This document shows, piece by piece, positions 50,266-59,074 of a stretch of DNA of 64,000 bases. Each line of letters opens with the position of its first letter. Within the stretch, counting starts at the first letter, position 1. The notes under the pieces were generated by a model. The model made no database searches, had not been told where the DNA came from, and saw only the letters and a list, made by a program, of their open reading frames with translations. This DNA comes from Thermaerobacillus caldiproteolyticus. Its GTDB lineage: Bacteria; Bacillota; Bacilli; Bacillales; Anoxybacillaceae. A program made the translations under genes and the position numbers. Location: contig NZ_JACDUT010000002.1 of assembly GCF_013761245.1 (NCBI RefSeq), positions 124,001 to 188,000 on the forward strand, in the 5' to 3' direction.

Positions 50266-50661
50266 CTAGTCCTTTCGAAATGAAAATGGATGTTGGTCAT
50301 GGGGAAGAGTCCCTGATGGCTGAGATTGCTTCATTCCTTGAAACTGTCCGATGACATTTTGAATGGCCGTAATCGCTTGTTGAACATTAGCAATATGTTG
50401 TTGCATTTCATTGACATCCATATTTTTTATCGTTGACACAATTTTATTGATAACACTGTTCATTTTTTCAGTTTGGTCAACTTTTTCATTCTTTTCATTT
50501 TTATACTTTTCCCAAATTTCATCATCTTCCCCGAACAAATACCATTCCTCATAAAACTCTTTCCATGTTTTTTGACCGTTACGCACTTCTTGAATAATTT
50601 TCGGATGTTTTTTGACAAACCGTTTAAATTTCTCTACTGAAGGATGTAGATTTTTTGCCAC
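50266..50661 (-). CDS. ylbD: YlbD-like spore coat protein
   Basis: 131-aa protein of the YlbD family, annotated as a spore coat component (LHPSVEKFKRFVKKHPKIIQ, TWKEFYEEWYLFGEDDEIWE). A glutamine-rich C-terminal stretch follows. The start is a GTG at 50659-50661 with GGGGGT upstream. Its location upstream of ylbE, with a disturbed gap before ylbC, is different from B. subtilis. Confidence 0.85.
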   Translation of the reverse strand: MAKNLHPSVEKFKRFVKKHPKIIQEVRNGQKTWKEFYEEWYLFGEDDEIWEKYKNEKNEKVDQTEKMNSVINKIVSTIKNMDVNEMQQHIANVQQAITAIQNVIGQFQGMKQSQPSGTLPHDQHPFSFRKD

Positions 50662-51332
50662 ACTCCCTCTACCCCCTCTTGTTTAATCAACACGTATCTA
50701 TCATATACTATCAAAAAAATGCATATGGCGTGCGCCCATTTTTCGATACGATGTGAGCAAAAATTATTTTTACTATATGACACTTCCGCTAAGGAGCAAG
50801 CTGATTTCTTCGGAATCAGTGGGACTCTTTGAAGTAGACGGAAGTCCATTTCCGACATCCGTAGTTCTCAAAATGCAGAGTGTGCCATTCCTCCTCCCAC
50901 AGCACTTCCGTAGGCTAATGACCCATAGCTTACGTACCACTGCTACAGGCGTTTTTCTGTGTATCGAGCCATTAGGCTGTCTAAAGACGGTCCTTTCTCA
51001 ATCAAAACCGGTTCATCCCAACGCTAAAGCCGATGGACTTTCTCGGCTGTTTTCTGTAAAGAAAGGAATTTTATCACCGTTGGCTTCATCTCGGAAATAT
51101 GCACGAAAAAACCCAGGGCAAAGAAACGATTAAGAACATTCAAGAGAAAAAAGAACGATATTACCATGATCATCGTATACAGGAAGATCCTTTGTTATAA
51201 TATGGAAATGGAAAATGAAAGCTTGAATGCAAATTCCAATTATCGATTCGTCCCCAAGCCCTTTCTTTCGCATCGGTGAAACGATTATTATTATGGGGGA
51301 TTGAAAAAAACGGATTGCCGCTAGTCACTTCA
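50662..51332. other. Gene-poor region with possible decayed mobile-element remnant
   Basis: No intact gene seen in 670 bases between ylbD and ylbC. The minus strand of 50770-50890 can be read as VGNGLPSTSKSPTDSEEISL, which I associate with the ends of IS200/IS605-type (TnpB-related) elements, and the plus strand around 51090-51180 reads EKTQGKETIKNIQEKKERYY in one frame. Both have stops nearby. Reading frames in the region carry no recognisable domain. I regard it as decayed sequence. Confidence 0.35.
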
Positions 51333-52343
51333 CTACCACGGTTTAAGGAAATTTTGTGTATAATATTTGTCAGCCACTCCAACACCGAGATGGGTAAATT
51401 GTCCGTTTAATAGTGTTTCGCGATGACTTTTGCTATTTAACCAACCTTCAACAGCAGCAATGGCATCAATATGCTGCGCAGCAATATTCTCACCGGCCAT
51501 CTGAAATTTGATTCCTGCTGATAACAGTCGATCTTTTAAATCACCGCGGGTCGGTGATTCATGAGAAAAATACCTGTTTTCCTTCATATCTTTACTATGC
51601 TCATAAGCAACTTGTGCCGTTTTCTCGTGCCAATGCAGCGGCTTTACGCCATAGCGCTGGCGAATCACATTCGTAATATCAAAAATCTGGTAGGCATTAG
51701 CCATTTCGACCTTCTTTCGCTCTTCCGGTGATAAAGGCGATGCAGACGGTAAAGTACCTCGATAAACAAGTTCATATGGTCGCAGTTTTACGAGCGTTTC
51801 TCCATTCATTAACCGAATACTGGAAACTTTTCCGGTAAAACGATCAATATAAAGTTGTACATAGACGTTAGAAACTTTTACAATCGGCTGGGAAGCGAGA
51901 TCCTGTTCCGATAGCTCAAAACGGTAAGTACCCGTACGCAATGATACATCTACATTCGAGGGTATCGGAACTTTGTTAAATACTTCTTGAAGCGGTTGAC
52001 CGATTCGAAATGGCTTTACATTGACTTGTTCTCCACAGGTAAAAGCCGTCACAGCGCGACCAGCCCTGATGCCGATTTGCAAATACGTGTTAGCATGTTT
52101 ATTATAAATCCACCACTTATAACCATACGCTGAATCATCGATTCGTGTTGGCTGCCCGAATTGTTTTTTTACATCTTCTTCCGTTTTTCCAATAATAGTC
52201 AAAAGACCGTTAACCACCTTCGGCTCTTTTATTGGATGATCCTTTGTCTCGCTCTTTTGAGGCGGGCTTAGCGGTGGTGTTGCGCTCGGAACAAAATAGT
52301 AAAATCCTATGATAAACAATAAAATAAACAAAAACCATTTCAT
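51333..52343 (-). CDS. ylbC: CAP-domain protein YlbC
   Basis: Secreted or membrane-anchored protein (336 aa) with an N-terminal membrane segment (WFLFILLFIIGFYYFV), a CAP-associated N-terminal domain (about 50-190, LTIIGKTEEDVKKQFGQPTR) and a C-terminal CAP/SCP domain (NVIRQRYGVKPLHWHEKTAQ, HSKDMKENRYFSHESPTRG, AGENIAA). The ATG at 52341-52343 has only a weak ribosome site (GAGGAAAG, 14 bases upstream); the longer frame to 52460 is unlikely. Function unknown. A CBS protein and a second CAP-domain gene follow in the upstream direction. Confidence 0.85.
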   Translation of the reverse strand: MKWFLFILLFIIGFYYFVPSATPPLSPPQKSETKDHPIKEPKVVNGLLTIIGKTEEDVKKQFGQPTRIDDSAYGYKWWIYNKHANTYLQIGIRAGRAVTAFTCGEQVNVKPFRIGQPLQEVFNKVPIPSNVDVSLRTGTYRFELSEQDLASQPIVKVSNVYVQLYIDRFTGKVSSIRLMNGETLVKLRPYELVYRGTLPSASPLSPEERKKVEMANAYQIFDITNVIRQRYGVKPLHWHEKTAQVAYEHSKDMKENRYFSHESPTRGDLKDRLLSAGIKFQMAGENIAAQHIDAIAAVEGWLNSKSHRETLLNGQFTHLGVGVADKYYTQNFLKPW

Positions 52344-52473
52344 AGGGCAACACTCACTTTCCTCATAAAATCCCTTATTGTCATTATATCCGTTTTTTTC
52401 GAGTGGACAAACGTAAAAAACGAAATTCCCCTTTTTACAAGGGGAATTCCATTCATCCAAACATCGTTTTTAT

Positions 52474-52899
52474 CTAGTGCAGCTGGTTCTGTTCCGAAAT
52501 TTCGCTTAAAGCACGACCAGCCCTTTCATCTGAATAGCGGTTCGTTGCTAAATCACCAAGTGAAACAATCCCGACAAGCTTTCCATTCTCGACAACAGGC
52601 AAACGACGAATTTGATGTTGTGCCATTTGCTCTGCCGCCTCTTCAACGGATGTATCCGGTGATACCGTAATCAAATGTTCACTCATTACTTCGGTAACCT
52701 GACTAGAACCTGGTCGCTTCTCAGCTATTCCGCGCACTACTAAATCACGATCAGTAATCATGCCAATTAATTGACCATTTTCAACAATAGGAATCGCTCC
52801 GACATTTAAATCTCGCATTTTTACTGCCACTTCATATACGTTATCAAGCGGTGTACAACACTCTACATTCGTTGCCATTACGTCACGTACTGTTTGCAT
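52474..52899 (-). CDS. ylbB: Tandem CBS-domain protein YlbB
   Basis: 141-aa cytoplasmic protein consisting of two CBS domains (VRDVMATNVECCTPLDNVYE, GMITDRDLVVRGIAEK; then VTEVMSEHLITVSPDTSVEE, VGIVSLGDLATN), a Bateman module that usually senses adenine nucleotides. No catalytic domain is attached. The ATG at 52897-52899 has GGAGAGG upstream. It lies between two CAP-domain genes. Confidence 0.9.
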   Translation of the reverse strand: MQTVRDVMATNVECCTPLDNVYEVAVKMRDLNVGAIPIVENGQLIGMITDRDLVVRGIAEKRPGSSQVTEVMSEHLITVSPDTSVEEAAEQMAQHQIRRLPVVENGKLVGIVSLGDLATNRYSDERAGRALSEISEQNQLH

Positions 52900-52921
52900 T
52901 TTTTCCTCTCCTTTTCATCAC

Positions 52922-53545
52922 CTATTTGCCAATGAACATTTGCGTCCAATAATGTCCGTAAGAACCGCCTTTGGCATAGCCGACGCCGATATGTGTAAAG
53001 TCTTTTTTCAAAATGTTCGCACGATGTCCCGGACTATTCATCCAAGCATTGACTACTTCTTGTGGTGTACGTTGACCAGCTGCAATATTCTCTCCTGCTG
53101 TACGATAACTAATTCCAAAGTTTTTCATCATCGTAAATGGTGAACCATACGTCGGTGAATCGTGCTGAAAATAATTTTTATCGCGCATATCCGCTGATTT
53201 ATAGCGAGCGACCCGAGCTAATTGCCAGTCGATTTGTAGTGGCGGCAGTCCGTATTTAGCCCGCTCTTGGTTCGTTAAACGCACAACTTCGTTTTCAATT
53301 TGTTTGACATCGTTTAAAATCGGAACATATACTTTTTGTCCAGGATAAATTAAATTTGGGTTAGGAAATTGCGGATTGGCTTCAATAATTTCCGATAACC
53401 CAACTTGATAACGAACAGAAATTTTCCATAAAGTATCCCCCGGTCGGACAATATATGTAGTTGTCCCTTGACCATAAGCATTTTGTGGAATACTTACACT
53501 CAATAACATCGCACTAAACAAACATGCCAGCAAATACTTTTTCAT
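52922..53545 (-). CDS. Secreted LysM and CAP-domain protein
   Basis: 207-aa protein with a signal peptide (MKKYLLACLFSAMLLSVS), one LysM peptidoglycan-binding domain (TTYIVRPGDTLWKISVRY, residues about 28-72) and a CAP domain (VRLTNQERAKYGLPPLQIDW, YFQHDSPTYGSPF, AGENIAAGQRT, WMNSPGHRANIL). Similar to YkwD- and SafA-type spore or wall proteins. GGAGG lies close to the ATG. No B. subtilis counterpart is obvious at this place; ylbA has a different position. Confidence 0.88.
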   Translation of the reverse strand: MKKYLLACLFSAMLLSVSIPQNAYGQGTTTYIVRPGDTLWKISVRYQVGLSEIIEANPQFPNPNLIYPGQKVYVPILNDVKQIENEVVRLTNQERAKYGLPPLQIDWQLARVARYKSADMRDKNYFQHDSPTYGSPFTMMKNFGISYRTAGENIAAGQRTPQEVVNAWMNSPGHRANILKKDFTHIGVGYAKGGSYGHYWTQMFIGK

Positions 53546-53728
53546 TTTTTACTCTTCCTCCTTTCTCCCTTTAGTTTCACCAAAATAATGAGCGCATATA
53601 AATTTTTTTATTATCACCAATAATGAAGTATTGATTGAAAGTTGAACGCTTTCATACTATTATAAATGAAGAGGTGTTTCGTTTTTCCATTTTTCAGGAC
53701 ATTGTTTGTTTGATAGGAGGAATATAAG

Positions 53729-54091
53729 ATGAGATTTGAAAATACTGGAATCGAAAATCAGACAGCGGAATTATCTCGTTTAGACGATTTAATGGAAGAA
53801 TTAGGATTTGTAAGAGCGGGCCAATGGGATTACGAACGAGTTACATACGATCGAAAATTTGAAATTAAAAATGACGTTTATTATCTTCGCGTTCAAGGCT
53901 ACGCTATTGAGGGTGATGTCGATTCCCGCTATGCGCTTATTAAGTTACTTACCCCAATCCTTGGGAAATATTACTATCCACACGGCGTAGAGTATGGCGA
54001 AGACGAAAACTTCCCTTCTTCATTAGTTAATCAATGCCAAAATATTTTAGCTCAAGTAAAAGAGGGGCTAACAAAAATTCAAAACGCATGA
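53729..54091 (+). CDS. YugN-like family protein
   Basis: 120-aa soluble protein (RFENTGIENQTAELSRLDDL, MEELGFVRAGQWDYERVTYD, VDSRYALIKLLTPILGKYYY) of the YugN family of Bacillaceae; the function is unknown. GATAGGAGG precedes the ATG. It converges with the Asp23-like gene, with a gap of only seven bases between stops. In B. subtilis ylbA may be its counterpart, but I am not certain. Confidence 0.75.
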   Translation: MRFENTGIENQTAELSRLDDLMEELGFVRAGQWDYERVTYDRKFEIKNDVYYLRVQGYAIEGDVDSRYALIKLLTPILGKYYYPHGVEYGEDENFPSSLVNQCQNILAQVKEGLTKIQNA

Positions 54092-54098
54092 GAAAATC

Positions 54099-54398
54099 TC
54101 ATGCGTTTGTTATAAGTCGTTTGACTATAAGATGCACATGTTCTACGGTAAAAGGAGTCATTGCTGCAATTTCGTCCATAATCTGCTTTTGCAGCTCTGT
54201 ACATAGCGGAATAATGGAAGCACCGTACCTTATTGCTAATGCAATCCTCACCGTGCAGCAAGAATGGGTATGAAAAAAAATCTCCACCGTCGTTTCTTCC
54301 ACAGCAATCTCGCTTTTTTCATTTAAACACATCATAATAATTGTCAATAATGTGGAGTGGGCCACACTCGGTCGCCGAAATCGAACTGTTCCCTTCAT
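54099..54398 (-). CDS. Short Asp23/Gls24-like protein
   Basis: 99-aa protein resembling the Asp23 envelope-stress family: an N-terminal strand (TVRFRRPSVAHSTLLTIIMM), a segment with the VRIALAIRYGASIIPLCTEL pattern and LQKQIMDEIAAM, ending VEHVHLIVKRLI. It is shorter than typical Asp23 proteins and has three cysteines, two adjacent (HSCCTVRI). GGAGGGGGAGGA lies upstream of the ATG. Function unknown. Confidence 0.65.
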   Translation of the reverse strand: MKGTVRFRRPSVAHSTLLTIIMMCLNEKSEIAVEETTVEIFFHTHSCCTVRIALAIRYGASIIPLCTELQKQIMDEIAAMTPFTVEHVHLIVKRLITNA

Positions 54399-54478
54399 TC
54401 CTCCCCCTCCATACCGTACAGATGGTCGAACAACATTTTTATATTTATATGCACTTTGCTATTCTTTGTTTACTCTAG

Positions 54479-54567
54479 AAAATAAGAAAAGGGCAAGCGT
54501 TCTGCTAGGTGCAGTGGATCAATATTCTCTGCCTAGCGTTTCAGTCTACATTTATACTATTTATAAG
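54479..54567 (+). repeat. Possible short repeat copy E (before the DUF420 gene)
   Basis: Starts AAATAAGAAAAGGGCAAGCG and ends near TTTATACTATTTATAAGG, with an inner inverted repeat CTAGGTGCAG / CTGCCTAG. Only the ends resemble the family, so this is the weakest member. Confidence 0.3.
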
Positions 54568-54597
54568 GAAAAAACCCGACACATTTCGTCGGGTTAC
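54568..54597 (-). terminator. Intrinsic terminator downstream of the DUF420 gene
   Basis: Minus strand AACCCGAC / GTCGGGTT hairpin followed by TTTT, ending next to the DUF420 stop. Confidence 0.85.
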
Positions 54598-55064
54598 TAA
54601 AATCCTAAGATCGCTTTAATCATGGAAGTTGTTTCGCCACCGTGATAAAACACATAAAGAAGCAAATATACAACTACGCCAGTAATCGCTGTAAAAAACC
54701 AAATCACACTCGTAATCGGACCTAACCGTTTATGTCTAATGAGATTACTTTTTAATCCTGATAAAATCGTAACAAGGCCAAAAACAGCTCCAGCCGTCGC
54801 TAAACAAATATGAAATATTAAGAAAATGGTGTAGTAAATTTTGACGCTTTCGGGACCACCGAAGCTGGTATTCCCAATAAATACGGTTCTTGATACATAA
54901 ATGATAAAAAACAATAGCGCAAACAACGCTGCCCATAACATCACTTTTTTATGTGCTTCGATTTTTCGTTGGCGTATTAAATACCATCCGTACCCCACCA
55001 ACGCTGCACTAATAACAATACAGCTCGTACTAATCGTCGGCAAAATCGGTAATGAATGCTCCAT
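54597..55064 (-). CDS. yozB: DUF420 membrane protein (YozB/CtaM type)
   Basis: 155-aa protein with four membrane spans (TISTSCIVISAALVGYGWYL, KVMLWAALFALLFFIIYV, IFLIFHICLATAGAVFG, VIWFFTAITGVVVYLLL) and the family histidines in RKIEAHKKVM, FHICLA and RHKRLGPITS. The family includes Staphylococcus CtaM, needed for haem-A-containing cytochrome oxidase assembly. The neighbouring cta genes support that role. ATG at 55062-55064. Both ctaG and this gene run on the minus strand after ctaF. Confidence 0.85.
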   Translation of the reverse strand: MEHSLPILPTISTSCIVISAALVGYGWYLIRQRKIEAHKKVMLWAALFALLFFIIYVSRTVFIGNTSFGGPESVKIYYTIFLIFHICLATAGAVFGLVTILSGLKSNLIRHKRLGPITSVIWFFTAITGVVVYLLLYVFYHGGETTSMIKAILGF

Positions 55065-55177
55065 ACCTTTTCCTCACTTTATCTTGTCATACTATTAACG
55101 TATCTTATTTTAGTAAACATTCCATGTTTTTTCAATAAAAAATCTTGTACATCCGATAGGTGAAAGACAAATGATGC

Positions 55178-56080
55178 TTATGATTCAGAAAGATGAGACG
55201 ATACAGCAGTTTCCAATTGTTCCTTCTCGCGCTCTTTTTGATACCATTCCATAAAAATGAAAAAGAGCATCGTCCCATACACAATTTCTTGAATAATTTT
55301 CATAAGTACTCCGCCGAGCTGCTGATCATGAATAAGCGGCATTGAAAGGAACATCTGCGGTCCCGTTAATTCAAGAGAAGCTAATGTTCCGGCCGGAACG
55401 CAAAGATGAAGCGCGTTCAGCCATGTTTGCGGATCGTAGTAAGTCGCATATAGCGGCTTATCGGCGAAAATAATTAATGCGCATGCGGGTGTGATCAAGA
55501 TACCGTTTGCAAAAATATATACGACCTTTTTAATTCCCGTAAGCGTCTGCCAATCAGATAATTTATTAACTAAAGGCCACCACATCATGAGTGCCGCAAA
55601 GAAAATGACTGTTGTAACTGCAGCGTGTAAAAATATATTTGTTTTAACAATATCGAAAATGAACGGAACGTGATAAAAAGAGAAAAGCGCATTAAATAAA
55701 ATAAGTGAGATAAGCGGCTTTGTAAAAAATGCGACCGTTCTCTTTACCGCTTTTATACGAAACATACGCTCAAACATCCAATTTGGAATTCCTAAAATGA
55801 GTAACTGGGGAATAATTAAGTTTAATACCGCCATTTGTGTCATATGGGCACTAAACATCAAGTGCCCCAGCAAATCAAGCGGCGAGCCTTTGCAAATATA
55901 AAGCAGCACAATGCCCACGACAAAGTATGCTTTCTGCTTGTTCGTTGGTGGTCCTTCGTTTGTAAAACGAGTGCGCCAAGGCCCCACTATCATAAAATAC
56001 AGCCATGTAATCAGCAATAGCGATATAAGGAAAAAGGGGCTCCATAGCGCAACAAAACCAAACATGCTTAATGATATCAT
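55178..56080 (-). CDS. ctaG: Cytochrome c oxidase assembly protein CtaG
   Basis: Caa3_CtaG-family membrane protein (about 300 aa, seven spans) required for CuB insertion or assembly of caa3 oxidase. Segments LYICKGSPLDLLGHLMFSAH, LNLIIPQLLILGIPNWM, LPYAT-like KPLYATYYD and HDQQLGGVLMKI match the family. I start at the ATG at 56078-56080, because GAGGTG lies ten bases upstream. It has its own sigma-A-like promoter (56111-56138), after a terminator that ends ctaCDEF. Confidence 0.92.
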   Translation of the reverse strand: MISLSMFGFVALWSPFFLISLLLITWLYFMIVGPWRTRFTNEGPPTNKQKAYFVVGIVLLYICKGSPLDLLGHLMFSAHMTQMAVLNLIIPQLLILGIPNWMFERMFRIKAVKRTVAFFTKPLISLILFNALFSFYHVPFIFDIVKTNIFLHAAVTTVIFFAALMMWWPLVNKLSDWQTLTGIKKVVYIFANGILITPACALIIFADKPLYATYYDPQTWLNALHLCVPAGTLASLELTGPQMFLSMPLIHDQQLGGVLMKIIQEIVYGTMLFFIFMEWYQKEREKEQLETAVSSHLSES

Positions 56081-56110
56081 GGATATTTTCACCTCAATTC
56101 TTTCCCTTTC

Positions 56111-56138
56111 ATTATACTACACTCATATCGTTTGTCTA
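56111..56138 (-). promoter_or_regulatory. Sigma-A-like promoter of ctaG
   Basis: Minus strand TAGACA (56133-56138), 16 bp, TATAAT (56111-56116). It lies between the cta terminator and the ctaG start. Confidence 0.6.
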
Positions 56139-56170
56139 TTGTTAAGCGCTATCAATCAACCTGCTTGCAC

Positions 56171-56204
56171 AATAAAAAAGGAAATCAGCAAAAACTGATT
56201 TCCT
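56171..56204 (-). terminator. Intrinsic terminator of the ctaCDEF operon
   Basis: Minus strand GGAAATCAG / CTGATTTCC hairpin with a TTTTTGC loop, followed by six T; it follows ctaF. Confidence 0.88.
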
Positions 56205-56214
56205 CCATTATTTA

Positions 56215-56547
56215 TTACCACCAAACAATCGTCATAAACGCCCAAATCGTCAAAAATGCCACAAACACACCGGCATAAAGAAACACTGACGGAACTTCAT
56301 GACCTTTATGGCTCATATGCATAAAATAATACAATTGAAACGCAACTTGCACAGCTGCAAGAAGAAGAATAAATGGAACTGAAAACCAAGGTGAAAATTT
56401 GTCATAGCCAACCGCAAAAAATGCAATAAGAGTTAAGAAAATCATCAACACAAATGAAATCACTTGGTGTTTCATATCTTCCGCATTTTTCTTGCGGCGA
56501 TACGCTAAGTCCACATTTGGGTTTCCTGAATTTGTATGCTGTTCCAT
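56215..56547 (-). CDS. ctaF: Cytochrome c oxidase subunit IV (caa3)
   Basis: Small membrane subunit (110 aa) of caa3 oxidase with three spans (MKHQVISFVLMIFLTLIAFF, PWFSVPFILLLAAVQVAFQL, VFLYAGVFVAFLTIWAFM) and the conserved LYYFMHMSHKGHE. The ATG at 56545-56547 has GGTGGGGTG upstream. It is the last gene of ctaCDEF, four bases after ctaE. Confidence 0.94.
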   Translation of the reverse strand: MEQHTNSGNPNVDLAYRRKKNAEDMKHQVISFVLMIFLTLIAFFAVGYDKFSPWFSVPFILLLAAVQVAFQLYYFMHMSHKGHEVPSVFLYAGVFVAFLTIWAFMTIVWW

Positions 56548-56551
56548 ACAA

Positions 56552-57172
56552 TCACCCCACCATTCCCATTAAGTATACAACCGTGAAAATGAACACCCAT
56601 ACAACGTCAATGAAGTGCCAATAAAGGCTTGCTACATAAAACTTCGGTGCGTTGTACAGATTTAAACCACGCTTTGCGTTGCGAATCATAAGCGTCAATA
56701 TCCATAATAAACCAAAAGTTACGTGAGCTCCGTGCGTACCAACTAGCGTATAGAAAGAAGAAGAAAAGGCACTTGTTGAAAATTTAAATCCTTCATGCAC
56801 ATACTCATTGAACTCGAAAATCTCTAACCCTAAGAAGCCTGCACCCAACAGTACCGTAACGCCAAGCCATAGTTGCATTTTCTTAAAGTCAAAGTTTTTC
56901 ATGTGATACATCGCGTAAACGCTCGTTAAACTACTTGTTAATAACAGCATTGTTGCAACAAATACGAGCGGCATTTTGAATAATTCCTCTGCAGTCGGAC
57001 CGTTAGCCGTTTTATCCCGCAACGCTAAGAAAGTGGCGAAGAGGGAGGCGAACATTACTGTTTCGCCACCCAAGAAAGTCCAAAATCCGATAAACTTATT
57101 TTTCCCTTCGAGGGTTGCTTTTTCAGGCGATGCAGGGAATGTTTCAGCCGTTAATTTTTCTTCAACGTGCAT
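56552..57172 (-). CDS. ctaE: Cytochrome c oxidase subunit III (caa3)
   Basis: Membrane subunit of caa3 oxidase (206 aa, five spans). Family segments are KFIGFWTFLGGETVMFASLF, ETVMFASLFATFLALRD, GTHGAHVTFGLLWI and LYWHFIDVVWVFIF. The ATG at 57170-57172 shares one base with the ctaD stop codon. Confidence 0.97.
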   Translation of the reverse strand: MHVEEKLTAETFPASPEKATLEGKNKFIGFWTFLGGETVMFASLFATFLALRDKTANGPTAEELFKMPLVFVATMLLLTSSLTSVYAMYHMKNFDFKKMQLWLGVTVLLGAGFLGLEIFEFNEYVHEGFKFSTSAFSSSFYTLVGTHGAHVTFGLLWILTLMIRNAKRGLNLYNAPKFYVASLYWHFIDVVWVFIFTVVYLMGMVG

Positions 57173-59040
57173 TATGCCTTAACCCCCTTGTTTTCAGCTT
57201 CAAGAATCTCTTCTTTATGAATATGGAAGCCATGGTCATCGATGACTGAACGTAAGAACATGGAGCCAAGCGTAATCAATAAACCAGCGATTCCTACGAA
57301 CAAACTCCAAGAATGCTGCTTATGATACATGAAGCCAAACGCTGCAATAAATAAACCAAGCGAAATGATAAACGGTAAAATTGAAGGGTTAGGCATATGA
57401 ATATCACCAAGCGGTTCTGCTGGTGTTAAGCCTTTTCTACCTTCCATCTTCTCTATCCAGTAAGCATCTAAACCACGCACAAGAGGAGTTTGTGCAAAGT
57501 TATATTCTGGCGGCGGAGAAGCGACTGCCCACTCAAGCGTACGTCCATCTCCCCATGCATCTGCATCCGCTTTCTTTCCTTTTACTGTTGTAACAACAAT
57601 GTTTATTAAAAGAACAACCGTTGCTGTTGCCATGAAGAACGCACCGATCGTACTAATTAAGTTGCCCGTTTCCCATCCTTGGCCAGGTAAATACGTAAAT
57701 ACGCGGCGTGGCATTCCCATTAATCCAAGGAAATGTTGGATAAAGAATGTTAAATGGAATCCGATAAAGAATAACCAGAATGTTACTTTACCAAGCTTCT
57801 CGCTTAACATTTTACCAAACATTTTTGGCCACCAGTAATGAGCGCCTGCCAAGAGTCCAAATACGACCCCACCAACGATTACGTAGTGGAAGTGTGCAAC
57901 GACGAAATAGCTGTCGTGATATTGATAGTCTGCTGCTGCTGCCGCGTTCATAACCCCCGTTACTCCCCCCATAACGAAAGAAGGGATAAACGCAACCGCA
58001 TATAACATCGGTGTTGTAAAGCGGATGTTTCCGCCCCACATTGTAAATAGCCAGTTAAAGATTTTAATACCAGTAGGAACTGCAATCGCCATTGTAGCAA
58101 CTGCAAAAATTGCGTTTGCTACTGGTCCTAAACCAGCTGTGAACATATGGTGAGCCCACACCATGAATCCTAAAAAGCCGATTAATACAGTTGCAAATAC
58201 CATTGAAGAATATCCGAATAAACGCTTTTTAGAGAAAGTCGCAAAAATTTCCGAGAAAATACCGAATGCTGGTAATACTAAAATATATACTTCCGGATGA
58301 CCGAAAATCCAGAATAAGTGCTCCCAAATAATCGTATTTCCGCCCGCAGCCGGGTCAAAGAAGTTTCCGCCAAATAATCGATCCATCATCATTAAAATTA
58401 AACCAACCGTCAATGGCGGGAACGCAAATAAGATTAACGCAGAAGCAACGAATGTTGTCCAAGTAAACAGCGGCATACGCATGTATGTCATACCTGGAGC
58501 ACGCATAGTCACGATTGTTACAAGGAAGTTAATACCACCAATTAATGTACCGAACCCTGAAATCTGTAAACCTAATACGTAAAAGTCAATTCCGTGTCCC
58601 GGTGATTCTAATGATAAAGAAGCATAAGATGTCCACCCCGCATCAGGAGCACCACCTAAAAACCAAGAACAGTTGAGGAATACACCTCCAAAGAAAAACA
58701 ACCAGAAGCCTAATGCATTTAAAAATGGAAACGCAACGTCGCGTGCACCAATTTGAATCGGTACAACGGCGTTCATCATCGCAAACACGAGCGGCATGGC
58801 TGCCAAGAAAATCATTGTCGTACCGTGCATCGTCAAAATTTGGTTATACAGTCCGCCGACTACGAAATCATTATTAGGAACAGCAAGCTGGATACGAATA
58901 AGCAGCGCTTCAACGCCACCCGCTAGGAAGAAAATACCACCAGCAATTAAGTAAAGGATGGCGATTTTTTTATGGTCAACCGTTGTAAGGTAGTCCCATA
59001 TTACGGCACCGACACCCTTTTTACGAGCTAACGTACTCAC
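57172..59040 (-). CDS. ctaD: Cytochrome c oxidase subunit I (caa3)
   Basis: Catalytic subunit (622 aa, about 14 spans) carrying haems a and a3 and CuB. Motifs include the haem-a histidine in LTMHGTTMIF, the CuB/proton-path motif WIFGHPEVYILVLPAFG (HPEVY, A-type K/D-channel residues) and the VAHFHYVIVGG haem-ligand pair. AHHMFTAGL and the C-terminal extra spans are typical of caa3. The start is a GTG at 59038-59040 with AAGGGAGG upstream. Confidence 0.98.
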   Translation of the reverse strand: MSTLARKKGVGAVIWDYLTTVDHKKIAILYLIAGGIFFLAGGVEALLIRIQLAVPNNDFVVGGLYNQILTMHGTTMIFLAAMPLVFAMMNAVVPIQIGARDVAFPFLNALGFWLFFFGGVFLNCSWFLGGAPDAGWTSYASLSLESPGHGIDFYVLGLQISGFGTLIGGINFLVTIVTMRAPGMTYMRMPLFTWTTFVASALILFAFPPLTVGLILMMMDRLFGGNFFDPAAGGNTIIWEHLFWIFGHPEVYILVLPAFGIFSEIFATFSKKRLFGYSSMVFATVLIGFLGFMVWAHHMFTAGLGPVANAIFAVATMAIAVPTGIKIFNWLFTMWGGNIRFTTPMLYAVAFIPSFVMGGVTGVMNAAAAADYQYHDSYFVVAHFHYVIVGGVVFGLLAGAHYWWPKMFGKMLSEKLGKVTFWLFFIGFHLTFFIQHFLGLMGMPRRVFTYLPGQGWETGNLISTIGAFFMATATVVLLINIVVTTVKGKKADADAWGDGRTLEWAVASPPPEYNFAQTPLVRGLDAYWIEKMEGRKGLTPAEPLGDIHMPNPSILPFIISLGLFIAAFGFMYHKQHSWSLFVGIAGLLITLGSMFLRSVIDDHGFHIHKEEILEAENKGVKA

Positions 59041-59074
59041 GATTTAACCTCCCTTTTTATATAAATCCCCTTCA

